Source: Aphrocallistes beatrix
Taxonomy: Eukaryota > Porifera > Hexactinellida > Sceptrulophora > Aphrocallistidae
DNA: 64,000 bases
Assembly: GCA_963281255.1 (NCBI GenBank)
Contig: OY725501.1
Location: 62,001-126,000, forward strand
Reading direction: 5' to 3'
Part shown: positions 26,901-38,800 of the stretch, piece after piece
How the letters are laid out: each line of letters begins with the position of its first letter
Position numbering within the stretch: position 1 is the stretch's first letter
Made by a program: the position numbers and the translations under genes
Notes under the pieces: model-generated
Seen by the model: only the letters and a program-made list of their open reading frames with translations
Told to the model about the DNA's origin: nothing
Database searches by the model: none

Positions 26901-28993
26901 GTATCTTCCCTGAGATGTCAGTGTGAAGGTCTGAATTGTATGCGTCGTATTAGTTACGTTGGAAAGAGGTGTGTGCCAGGTTCCAGATCCTAGATTGGTT
27001 GTTAGCTGTACTTGTGTGGAGTAGGGGGGAATATTCAGGTCAATATTACTAGGACCTAATACTGTGTATGTTTGTGTGTTCATTCCATTGTAGTTTATAG
27101 TGAATACTGGTTCTAAATTCGAATAAGAAAGATGTGAAAGATTATAAATATTTTGGTTAAATTCTAATTTTGCGTATCTATGTAATTACCTATCACTGAC
27201 AAGAAATGAAAAAATCGATTAGAAGTTCTATCTGCACAGCCAAGTAAATTATAAAATTGATTCAGATCGTTCAGAACTATCGGATTGTTGTAGGTTGCAG
27301 GTTGTTGTGTGGTCATACGAACATCTTTCAGAGGAATATTAGGATTGTTGAGATCACAGAGTAGTAGAATGTTGGTTGGATCAATTCTCTTTACATAATA
27401 ATTCATACTAAATGCTGTTACCACTAAATGATGATAAATACGTGTCAATGCATGGAATAATGAATCCATTAACGAGTCGATAGCTTTGAATAAATCCAAT
27501 GAACTCACCAATAGTATTTTCAGGATTGAATATAGCTGCATTATAACTTCCTAGATTTCCTGCTTGGCAGCTGTAATAACCTTGTTCTGACGTCATAATT
27601 TCCAGAGTGCTGATTCCTGTGCTAGCATTCCAACTTGAAGATGTTGTCCTACTAGAAGCAGTAGCAGTTTGATTAGGTTGATATGTCCATTCTATCTGCT
27701 GTGAGGTGTCACTGGTCGCACACACTAGTGTAGTGTCAGTGTAGAATATCTCATTATCAAGTGATGGTATGTAGTTCCCTTGTGAGGTCATCATTGCAAA
27801 GTTGATACCTAGATTGAAATCATTTAATATGAATATAATATTTTTCTGTATGTGTGACTGCGACTAACCTGTGGTAGTAATCATCATCAGAATTGCTTCA
27901 CTGTTATTTACATAGAAAGTGTATAATCCTGCATTGATTGAAGTGAAAGTTGGAAATGTTATTGAGTTAGAATTAACTTCTGTACTGTCAGGTCTCCTCC
28001 ATTTTCCTGCCACATCAGTTTGTAGAGTGACATTGAGACTCAAAACTCTCACACTAGCTGAGTTTGTTTGTGGATATGGTAGAGTATAGTTTGTTGTCCC
28101 TTCGCTTGTTGTTAGTGTCACAGTGGTTGAGTCTATAGTTAATGTAGTTTATAAACGCTGTGTTTTCTACTTTCTGTCATGTTTATGCATCCATTTGTTA
28201 CATATGTAATCAAGTATGGATTCCCAGTGGAAGATAATTAACCTATTATAATATATTTAATAAACTTTTGATTGTTGTTTTGAAACATTTATAATTCTTT
28301 GAGCGAGTATTTATAAATGTATATGAACCATAAGGGTAAATCTGGCCAAAGTGGGGAGTGTGAAAGGAGGCTGGCCGCCTCAGTTTTCAGAATTATGAAA
28401 CTTTGGATAGTTTTACTACTATACCATCATTTTTATCTCTAATTTTGGAAGAACGTTAACAAATAACGCATGCAAATATTACTGGTAAGATAAATTTGTA
28501 TTCCATTTTTTCTTCTTGGGTGAAATAATAGCTGTAGATCACTATTTTCGCGTGTAGGATACAAAACAAATTGACTCGCTCTTGACACCTCCTCCCTTAC
28601 TTGCAAACGAGAAGACTGACGCCTATGTTATGAGACAAAGATGTGGTTTGAGTATAATAAAATTTTGTACCTCATATATAGGACAAGATTATACTTTTGA
28701 TATTATCTACCATGCATGATATATTATGATAAAATGAGTAAGATCTTTCAAATTTATCATTTTTTAACATTTACCTCGAATAGTGGCCAAGACCAGTCTT
28801 CAATGCACTGGTTTGACTATACCAGTGGAATTATTATCTTTGTGAATATGACTATGTACATGTAATTTCTTCGTTTTGTTATACACCAACTTTTTAACAA
28901 TTTTAATGGTTCTGTACTTATCTACTCACCTGTTTGTTTGGTTAACAATATTTTTAATCCAACAAAGACTATAAAGACCAAATAGTAGTTCAT
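14929..28993 (-). CDS. Receptor gene C: 25 Ig-like exons, FN3, TM, active D1 and degenerate D2 phosphatase domains
   Basis: 28 exons give a 3125-aa open frame. Signal exon 28930-28993 (MNYYLVFIVFVGLKILL). Ig exons, 5' to 3': 27869-28132, 27509-27808, 27190-27423, 26831-27112, 26457-26768, 26138-26389, 25780-26058, 25421-25717, 25104-25355, 24754-25038, 24383-24694, 24067-24318, 23713-23991, 23354-23650, 23040-23291, 22653-22928, 22284-22583, 21964-22197, 21606-21887, 21180-21476, 20870-21115, 20519-20803, 20106-20417, 19758-20033, 17425-17733. Then 15062-17355 (FN3, TM, D1, D2) and 14929-14982. D1 has the substrate loop YKFIYPYDKSRV, WPD loop AWPDHDVP (16151-16171) and P-loop HCSAGVGRTG (16043-16072), so it should be an active tyrosine phosphatase. 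D2 has HCQDGIEKTG (15176-15205). An ITIM-like INYYNI (16748-16765) and an NPVY lie between TM and D1. One intron (17734-19757) is swollen by repeats. Confidence 0.85.
17760..18233 (+). repeat. Dispersed repeat, family R, copy 2 (intron of gene C)
   Basis: It matches copy 1 at 10661-11189 from the GGCATGTGGGAG region through the GC-rich tail, but its 5' end with the TA microsatellite is missing and the tail stops at CAAGCAAGCGAA. It sits directly before copy 3. Non-coding. Confidence 0.7.
18270..18642 (+). repeat. Dispersed repeat, family R, copy 3 (intron of gene C)
   Basis: It starts at a TA microsatellite (18272-18291) with CTGTAACGAATTGATTGAAG and matches copy 1 up to the GATTTTTCGAGT segment, then is broken off where family S copy 2 begins. 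The 22 bases before the microsatellite are the reverse complement of those before copy 1, so flanking sequence moved with it or was inverted. Confidence 0.65.
18643..19439 (+). repeat. Dispersed repeat, family S, copy 2, with an internal repeated segment
   Basis: It begins TCTTATATATTAAAATGC and ends with the CCGCAGCGCAAGCAAGCG-type tail. A segment starting near CTTCCAACGGTTGRCATGGGG and running through TTCGAATATCATATTTTCAGATC recurs about three times (around 18880, 19025 and 19215), separated by AAAGTAAACAAATTACAAAAATAGGCTAG. Non-coding. Confidence 0.6.
19441..19700. repeat. Family R tail fragment (to 19585) followed by a GC-rich MITE relic
   Basis: The stretch 19441-19585 carries the end of family R with the GGCGGACAC stem and the GCGCTTG end. 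From about 19590 to 19700 the sequence is rich in GCGGGCC blocks, with an inverted pairing between AACTTGCGGGCC and GGCCCGCGTGCAG. It looks like a decayed TIR element. No target duplication was found. Confidence 0.5.
19758..28132 (-). repeat. Coding tandem repeat: eight Ig-exon triplets of gene C
   Basis: 24 consecutive exons fall into eight triplets. Alpha exons carry ASVRVLSLNVTLQT, GKWRRPD and AGLYRFYV; delta exons carry STQVQLTTNLGSGTW and LTSQGRYTFST. Both lack the usual cysteine pair. Beta exons carry TTLVCATSDTSQQIEW and GYYSC, gamma exons carry NILLLCD and LTC; both keep C-W-C. Order: alpha-beta-gamma, delta-beta-gamma, alpha-beta-gamma, delta-beta-gamma, alpha-beta-gamma, alpha-beta-gamma, delta-beta-gamma, delta-beta3-gamma'. 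A final delta'-like exon (17425-17733) follows. Introns between them are repeated too. Confidence 0.85.
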
Positions 28994-29628
28994 ATCTAAT
29001 CGAAACAAGGTCTTGAAACGTACGCCAAATACACCTTCTATCTAAATACAACCTGTTAAGTATGAGAAGGATACAAGAGGATAATTTAGAATAGCCTACA
29101 TTGAAAGTTTCCAGTGTAAGTTATCTAATCTCATAGATAATTAAGGTTATAGTGTGTCTATAGAGAATGTTATGACATAATAACCAAAGGATCAAATTTA
29201 ATTTTTCCTAGTTTTAAGGCCCCATTGAGAATTTGATATTGTTATTAAACTTCACAACATAAGAGAATCTGAGCATGAGGGATGTCATTTAACTCCACAA
29301 ATATCTCAATCGAAATGCAAAGAACAGCACTGATTGCAATGTTTCTCATATAAAGAATAATGACACCACAAGAAATCTCATATACAACTAGAAACATACA
29401 TTGAGTGTACTCTTAATATTCTTTTTACAAATGAATATCATTCGTACATTGAAATCCTCATAGCATTTGTCTTATTAGGAAATAACTTTCAGTTATAAAT
29501 GAGCATAAAGTAGCACTGAAATTCCCCTAATAGCAACTTTTTATTGTAGCAACCAAATTTAGACTAAAATCAACTCGTGATAAACAAATCTCTCTCTTTA
29601 CTGGTGTGTACACATCATCTATTTTTGT

Positions 29629-29660
<32 letters not shown>

Positions 29661-29893
29661 TCCTCAGGAACAAGTTTTTTTGATCTCTTCAAAACTAGTC
29701 ACCATTCTTCAAGGTTCTGTCATCTTTGGAAATTATATTTATTTTCCAGAATCATAATGTAATGTGATATACTTTCCTTACAATTCACTATGCGAACCTA
29801 AGTAACTATTAATATAAGTGTACCATTACATATAAAGTAGGCTATCCATTATTTTGTTCAATTAAATCTATTCAGATTTATTGGTCTCTACAA
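28994..29893. promoter_or_regulatory. Divergent spacer between the start codons of genes C (-) and D (+)
   Basis: About 900 bp separate the two start codons. Long blocks are shared with the E/F spacer (49740-50680) and, until a retroelement interrupts it, with the region upstream of G (61415-61826). An example is TAAATACAACCTGTTAAGTATGAG at about 29043 and its match near 49790. The likely job is a shared bidirectional promoter. No single core element is certain. A TA microsatellite lies at 29633-29660. Confidence 0.55.
29633..29660. repeat. TA microsatellite
   Basis: 14 uninterrupted AT/TA dinucleotides within the C/D spacer. The equivalent place in the E/F spacer lacks it, so it arose or expanded after duplication. 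Confidence 0.9.
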
Positions 29894-32800
29894 ATGTTGT
29901 ATTTTTATTTATTTATATTTATTTTTGCTTCTTTAAATCTCTCTCTCGCAACAGGTAATTGGATAATTAGATTAAATATGAACCACAAACGATTCCTTAC
30001 TTAATGCATACTGAAGGGAACTTTATTGCTATATAAATTGGTCACAAATCATCTAAATTAATCAGCTTTGACTGGGGACATTTCCATCTTGTTCCTAATG
30101 GCAACGTTTTTGAGCATCTATGGGGTTTAGACAAAATTAAGATAAAATTAAATCAGTTTAGTAAATTTTGATTTTCATAATAATTTCTAATATCAAGTTC
30201 TGAGAATTGTCATTTCGAATAAATGTAATATTTATAGACGCAACCACTGTGACACTAACAACAAGCGAAGGGACAACAAACTATGCTCTACCATATCCAC
30301 AAACAAACTCAGCTAGTGTGAGAGTTTTAAGTCTCAATGTCACTCTACAGACTGATGCGACAGGAAAATGGAGGAGACCTGACAGTACAGAAGTTGATTC
30401 TAACTCAATAACATTTCTAACTTTCACTTCAATCAATGCAGGATTGTACACTTTCTATGTAAATAACAGTGAAACAATTCTGATGATGATTACTACCACA
30501 GGTTAGTCGCAGTCACACATACAGAAAAATATTATATTCATATTAAATGATTTCAATCTAGGTATCAACTTTGCAAAGATGACCTCACAAGGGAACTACA
30601 TACCATTGCTTGACAATGAGATATTCTACACTGACACTACACTAGTGTGTGCGACCAGTGACACCTCACAGCAGATAGAATGGACATATCAACCTAATCA
30701 AACTGCTACTGCTTCTAGTAGGACGACATCTTCAAGTTGGAATGCTAGCACAGGAATCAGCACTCTGGAAATTATGACGTCAGAACAAGGTTATTACAGC
30801 TGCCAAGCAGGAAATCTAGGAAGTTATAATGCAGCTATATTCAATCCTGACAATACTATTGGTGAGTTCATTGGATTTATTCAAAGCTATCGACTCGTTA
30901 ATGGATTCATTATTCCATGCATTGACACGTATTTATCATCATTTAGTGGTAACAGCATTTAGTATGAATTATTATATAAAAGGAATTGATCCTACCAACA
31001 TTCTACTACTCTGTGATCTCAACAATCCTAATATTCCTCTGAAAGATGTTCGTATGAACACACAACAACCTGCGACCTACAATAATCCGATAGTTCTGAA
31101 CGATCTGAATCAATTTTATAATTTACTTGGCTGTGCAGATAGAACTTCTAATCGATTTTTTCATTTCTTGTCAGTGATAGGTAATTACATAGATACGCAA
31201 AATTAGAATTTAACCAAAATATTTATAATCTTTCACATCTTTCTTATTTGAATTTAGAACCAGTATTCACTATAAACTACAATGGAATGCGCACACAAAC
31301 ATACACAGTATTAGGTCCTAGTAATATTGACCTGAATATTCCCCCCTACTCCACACAAGTACAGCTAACGACCAATCTAGGATCTGGAACCTGGCACACA
31401 CCTCTTTTCACCATAACTGATACGACGCATACAATTCAGACCTTCACACTGACATCTCAGGGAAGATACACTTTCAATACTAATCGGACTTGGAATGGGG
31501 ATGATCGACAGATTTTCATGATCGATATAGCAGCCATCGGTTTGTTAATTTATTCATTTTGCGCAAATTCAAACACATTTTACTAGTATATTACATATCA
31601 GGGACACCATTTGCAATAGAGAATTCTGCAGGAGAATATGATGTGATAGAAAATAATGAGATCTTCTACTCTGATACTAAATTAGTTTGTTTAACTGACT
31701 CTAACACTGCAGTGAGTTGGTTCTATCAAACATCCACTATACCATCTACGAGAACTGCTATATCAAGTAACAGCATTACTGACATCTCATCAGAAGGAAT
31801 CAGTATTCTCCCAACTAACATCTCCTCACAGGGATTCTATAGTTGTGATATTAGCAATAATGGAGTTAGTGAGACTTATATCGCTGGCGTGATTGACCCA
31901 GTTAAGACAATAGGTGAGTGTATTTTGTTGATTATCTGAATAATTTACTAAAATAAATCTCCTTATTTATATTTTAATTAGCGTTGCAATCTGGGATGTC
32001 CTACATCTACACAGCAGAAGTTGACAGTGCTGATTCTTGGGCATTGTGTGATCCTAATAGTAGCAGCAGAGATCTGAGAACTGTATATATCTCTAATGCT
32101 GATGGTTCCTCATTTGGAAATCTTCTGAAAATTTCCAATTTTAGAAGTTACTTTGATAGTCCACAATCAGAAATAAACTGTTTCTACATTAGACAATCTG
32201 ACAAGTTCTTAACAGCCAATTTTTATGTTCAAGGTAAGCTTGCGTTGATTTGTAGTGAAATTAATTGACAATAATTTATACCGATGGTTTATTGTATTCT
32301 ATTTACATACAGGGCCTCCTGTTATCACATTAACAGCTGACAATACTACAACACACTCACTCCTACCTCCTAGCACTAACACAGCTAGTGTTAGAGTGCT
32401 GAGTCAGAATGTCACACTACAAACTAACCTGACAGGGAAGTGGAGGAGACCTGACAATACTGAAGTTACCTCGGATAACATTACATTTCCAGTATTCACT
32501 GTTAATCATGCTGGACTGCATCAATTCTATGTGACTTCTTGGAACGGACTTGAAGCATTAGCAATTCAAATCAGTTTAACTACAATAGGTCAGATACGCA
32601 TTTAATGTTTATTACTTGAGATACCTTTCTGGTTATTTTAAATTGAAATCAATCTAGGTATCAACTTTGCAATTATGACCTCACAAGAGAACTACATACC
32701 ATTGCTTGATAATGAGATATTCTTCACTGACACTACACTAGTGTGTGCGACTAATGACTCCTCACAGCAGATAGAATGGACATATCAACCTAATCAAACT

Positions 32801-35800
32801 GCTACTGCTTCCAGTAGGACGACATCTTCAAGTTGGAATGCTAGCACAGGAATCAGCATTCTGGAAATTATGACGTCAGAACAAGGTTATTACAGCTGCC
32901 AAGCAGGAAATCTAGGAAGTTATGATGCAGCTATATTCAATCCTGAAAATACTATTGGTGAGTTCATTGGATTTATTCAAAGCTATCGACTCGCTATTGG
33001 TTTTATTATTCCATGCATTGACACGTATTTATCATCATTTAGTGGTAACAGCATTTAGTAGGAATTATTATGTAAAAGGAATTGATCCCACCGACATTCT
33101 ACTACTCTGTGATCTCAACAATCCTAATATTCCTCTGAAAGATGTTCGGATGAACACACCACAATCTGCAACCTACGACAATCCGATAGTTCTGAACGAT
33201 CTGAATCAATTTTATAATTTACTTGGCTGTGCAGATAGAACTTCTAATCGATTTTTTCATTTCTTGTCAGTGATAGGTAATTACATAGATACGCAAAATT
33301 AGAATTTAACCAAAATATTTATAATCTTTCACATCTTTCTTATTCGAATTTAGAACCAGTATTCACTATAAACTACAATGGAATGAACACACAAACATAC
33401 ACAGTATTAGGTCCTAGTTATATTGACCTGAATATTCCCCCCTACTCCACACAAGTACAGCTAACAACCAATCTAGGATCTGGAACCTGGCACACACCTC
33501 TTTCCAACGTAACTAATACGACGCATACAATTCAGACCTTCACACTGACATCTCAGGGAAGATACACTTTCAGTACTAATCAGACTTGGAATGGGGATGA
33601 TCGACAGATTTTCATGATCGATATAGCAGCCATCGGTTTGTTAATTTATTCATTTTGCGCAAATTCAAACACCTTTTACTAGTATGTTACATATCAGGGA
33701 CACCATTTGCAATAGAGAATTCTGCAGGAGAATATGATGTGATAGAAAATAATGAGATATTCTACTCTGATACTAAATTGGTTTGTTTAACTGACTCTAA
33801 CACTGCAGTGAGTTGGTTCTATCAAGCATCCACTATACCATCTACGAGAACTGCTGTATCAAGTAACAACATTACTGACATCTCATCAGAAGGAATCAGT
33901 ATTCTCTCAACCAACATCTCCTTACAGGGATTCTATAGTTGTGATATTAGCAATAATGGAACTAGTGAGACTTATATTGCGGGCATAATTGACTCAGCTA
34001 AAACAATAAGTAAGTTATTTTCAAGTTAATTGTGCATTTAGATCACAATTATTCCCAATGTTTACCTCATTAGCATTGCAATCTGAGATGTCCTACATAT
34101 ACACAGCAAGTGTTGACAGTACTGATACTTGGGTCCTGTGTGATCCTGAGAACAGCACTAGAAATCTGAGCTTGGTACATATTTCTAATGGCGATGGCAT
34201 TTCATTCGGAAACCTTCTGAATATAAATAATTTCAGAAGATACTACGGGCGTTCAATAAGTTCTAGGCCCTACCTTCTTATTATGTCTGTAGTGCAATTG
34301 AATCCAAGTATTTGCATTAATAATGAACCTTAGACGATTTTCTATTCAGATCTACTTCATTTCAAAGCCTACTATATTTAGTTTCCAAATTATAGCCTAT
34401 TCTATTTATCCTGTTTTGACCATCTTTGTTTTTTCCAACGAAAAATGGCATCCAATTTGAAACTCGAGCAACGTGCTTCTATCAAAATTCGCACGCTTCT
34501 TGGTATTGGTCCAAAAGACATTCTAATAGACTTTGAAATAGTTTATAGAGATGCTAGCCTTTCATATATCACTGTGAAGGAGTGGGCCAAACGCTTTCGT
34601 GAGGGACAGGAGTCGATAGACGATGACTATCGGAGCGGGCGCCCCAAATCCGCCGTCACCAGTGGGAATACCTTGGAAATTGGATGGATGGTGGAAGAAG
34701 ACCCCCATATCACTGCTGACGAGTTAGCTATGCATGTGGGGATTTCAACGGGAGCTGCTCATGCCATCCTTATCGATGAACTGAATGTTACGAAGGTTTG
34801 TTCCAGGTGGATCCCGCATTCACTCACAAAGGCCCAAAAAAGATCGTCGGGTTATGTGTGCACAAAAGTTACTTTCCGAGTACCAGGATGCTGATCCACG
34901 AAGGTTATCTGAAATCATACCGGTGATGAGACATGGATACGATATAATGAACCACAATCCAAGGAAAGAAAAAAAGTTTGGGTGCTTAAGGGAGAGCGGC
35001 CTCCAGTTAACCCGAGGCCAGATTTCAGAGATCAGAAGGTCCTATACTCAATTTTCTTTGATGCACATGGTCCAGTTGCCCAGATAATTATTCCCAAAGG
35101 AAGCACAATCACAGGGGACTTTTACGTCAATAGTTGCTTATCAGAGGTTGAAAAACATTATTGGGAGCGGAGACCAAAGTCAGGTACACGGGGCCTGAGA
35201 TTATTGCACGATAATGCACGGCCGCATAAGACAAAGCTGGTCAAGGAAGAATTGGATAGAATGAGAGTCATTGAGCTAGATCATCCAGCCTACTCACCTG
35301 ATCTAGCTCCCTGTGACTTCTGGCTCTTTGCAAAGTTAAAGAAAGACCTTGCAGGGAAACATTTTCAGAGCAGGATCGACCTAGGAAATGCTGTTTGGAG
35401 ATCCCTAAAAGCCATTCCACCCGAAGACTATAAAAATGTATTTTTCGAATGGTTGACTCGTCTAGAACGTGTTGTAGATTGTAAGGGTGATTATTTCGAG
35501 AAAATGTGAAAATTATAGCTTGATATTCTGAATAGTTTCAAAATTATAGGGTAGGGCCGAGAACTTATTGAACACCCGTAGTACTTCAATAGTTCACAAT
35601 CAACGATCAATTGTTTCTACATTAATAAACTTGATACATTCTTATCAGCGGATCTATATGCTCAAGGTTAGTTTGTTAGTTCGCAAGGTCAGTTTATGTT
35701 GGTTTGCACATTTTGGATTATTACACTGTTCTTATACATAGGACCTCCCCTCATCACATTAACGGCTGACAGTACTACAACACACTCACTCCTACTTCCT

Positions 35801-38800
35801 AACACTAACACAGCTAGTGTTAGAGTGCTGAGTCAGAATGTCACACTACAAACTAACCTGATAGGAAAGTGGAGGAGACCTGACAATACTGAAGTTAACT
35901 CGGATAACATTACATTTCCAGTATTCACTGCTGACCATGCAGGATTGTATAGATTTTATGTGACACCTTCCATAAACGGAAATGAATTACTAGCAATTCA
36001 GATTAGGATTACTGCTACAGGTTGGTAGCAATATCTAATTCATGATACAATTTTGCTATTTTTAAAATTTAATGAATTCTAGGCACCAATTTTGCCGTGC
36101 TAACTTCACATGGGAACTATATGCCACTTGTCAGTAACATATTCTACACTGACACAACACTAGCGTGTGCGACTACTGACACTTCCCAGCAGATACAATG
36201 GAACTATCTACCTACTCAGACTTCTACACCCATTAGTAAGACAGGATTATCTCAATGGAATGCTAACACAGGAATTAGTACTCTTGATATCATGACGCCA
36301 TCAGAAGGTTATCACTCGTGTCAAGTGTTGAATCAGGTAGCATATACAGTTGCCATATTCAACATGGATAGCACTATCAGTGGGTTATTATCTTTATTTT
36401 GATTGAGAAAGTTGATTTCTTTGAAGTTCGGACATTCTTTTTAGAATTGTCATCTGGAATGACAGAGATGTCTTATTCCTATGTGAAGGGAATTGACCCC
36501 ATCAACATCTTACTGTTGTGTGATTTGGAAAATTCAAGTATTGATTTGAGTGCAATTAAGTGGGCGGATTCTAACACACCCTATAACAACCCTCTCATCC
36601 TGAATGAACTAAATTCTGTGAATGAGCTAACTCTGACATGCAAAGTGGGTCAATCGTCTGTTACATCTTCTGTTACAATTACAATATTTGGTTGGTTAAA
36701 TAGTGTTTAGATAATTAACTTAGATATTTGATTTGTCTAATTATAATGTTTAACTTTGGTTCAGAACCTTCGATCACACTCAGTTACACTGGATTTACTT
36801 CCTTGACATTCACAACATTAAACCCGAGTATCATCTCTCAAACTATTCAGCTCTTCTCCACACAAGTACAGTTGACAACCAATCTAGGATCTGGAACCTG
36901 GCACACACATCTTTCCAACGTAACTAATACGACACATACAATTCAGACCTTCACACTGACATCTCAAGGAAGATACACTTTCAGTACTAATCGGACTTGG
37001 GATGGTAATGATCGACAGGTTTTCATTCTCGACATAACAGCTACTGGTTTGTGTATATTTTGAATTTAGGCAAATCCAGACATCTTTATCCACATTTTAA
37101 ATTAGGTACACCATTTGCTATACAAGTCTCTATAGGAGATTACATTCCAAAGGAAAACAATGAAATCTTCTATTCTGATACGAAATTAGTTTGTTTAACT
37201 GACTCTAACACTGCAGTGAGTTGGTACTTCCAAGAATCCACTTTAGAATCAGCAACATTTATTCCACCAAATATCAATATTACTAACATGATATCAGAAG
37301 GTATCAGTATTCTCACAACTACGATATCCTCACAAGGATTCTATAGCTGTAATATAGTATATGGCGGGGTTAGTGAGACTTATACTGCTGGCGTATTTAA
37401 CAACGACACAACAACAAGTAAGTTGTTTCCTTTCATTTCTATTTTATTCAAATCCATTGTTAAATTTGCTATTCATAATTTACTAGCATTGCAAGATGGG
37501 ATGTCTTATATCTACACAGCGGGAATTGATAGTCTTGATACTTGGGTACTATGTGATCCTCAGAATAGCAGCACGGATCTGAGATTTGTGTATATCTCTA
37601 ATTCTGATGGCTTTGCCTTGGGAAATTTCCTGAAAATTGACAATTTTAGAAGTTATTTTAATAACACACAATCCAGGATTAAATGTTTTAATACAATAGA
37701 GTCTAATATATTCTTATCAGCTAGTCTCTATGTCCAAGGTTAGTTTGTATTTGTAATGATATTCTTGAAACATCACTGTGGTATTAGTTCAAGTATTATA
37801 CTTTAATTCTACGCACATTAAATTAGAATTCTGATCTGCTAATTATTGCATTTCTACATGCAGGACCTCCTATCATAACATTAACAGCTAATAGTGCTAC
37901 AACATACACACTCCTACCTCCTAACACTAACACAGCTAGTGTTGGTGAACTTATTTTGAATGCTACACTACAGACTAACCTGATAGGAAAGTGGAGGAGA
38001 CCTGACAATACTGAAGTTAACTCTGATGCCATAATGTTTCCTGCATTTACTGTTGATCATACGGGATTGTATCGATTTTATGTGATAAACTGGGAAAAAG
38101 TTGAATTCCTTGCCATACAGATTATTTTAAAGACCAATTGTAAGATTGCTCATTTCTATTTTATAATAATATTGGATTGAATTTGTTAATTAATTTGATT
38201 AAATTCTAGTATTAAACATATCCCAAATCACATCGAATGGAGACTACCGTTCAGTACTCAATAATGAAATTTTCTACAATAATACAACACTGACGTGTGC
38301 CACTAGTGACACTTCTCAGCAAATACAATGGATATATAGACCAACTCAGATAGCTGACACAGTTAATATCACTTCTACAAGTAGTTGGAATGCTAATACA
38401 GGAGTAAGTGTATTGAACATTCTAGAGTCAGTGCAGGGGTATTACAGATGTGAAGTTATCCAAACAAGTTATGATGTAGCTATTTTCAATCCTGCTAATA
38501 CCATCAGTGAGTTTATTCATCTGTTTGAATAATACTTTAATATTTTTCAAAAATTAATTTGTTTTTAGTTGCAACAACTGAAGTGTCTGGAATTTCATAT
38601 TATTACATTAAAGGCATTAATCCTTCTAATATTCAAATTCTCTGTGATTCAAACAATCCATCCATTCCACTGGATTCCGTCATGTGGAGATATTCAGGAA
38701 TAAATTATACTAATCCCATCAAACTAAACAATCTCAATGCCATCATTGCAGTATCTTTCTCGTGCCTTCATGAGGTCTCAAATGATTTGCTAGATATCAT

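Larger units (their letters stand above)
30238..38139 (+). repeat. Coding tandem repeat: distal Ig array of gene D
   Basis: 19 exons in the order (alpha-beta1-gamma1-delta-beta2-gamma2) three times, then alpha. The block of four exons starting at 30562 and the one starting at 32658 are spaced by exactly 2096 bp at every exon start (30562/32658, 30947/33043, 31258/33354, 31602/33698), introns included, which points to a very recent duplication or conversion. The same internal spacing (0, 385, 696, 1040) recurs inverted in gene C (27808 downward) and gene G (60234 downward). Confidence 0.85.

Noticed and set aside
21606-28132. Regularly spaced repeats as a CRISPR-like or satellite array
   Set aside because: The repeats are protein-coding exons of 234-312 bp with introns between them, in an animal genome.
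29577-29762. Plus-strand frame with a run of YIYIYI residues
   Set aside because: It is a translation of the TA microsatellite in the C/D spacer.
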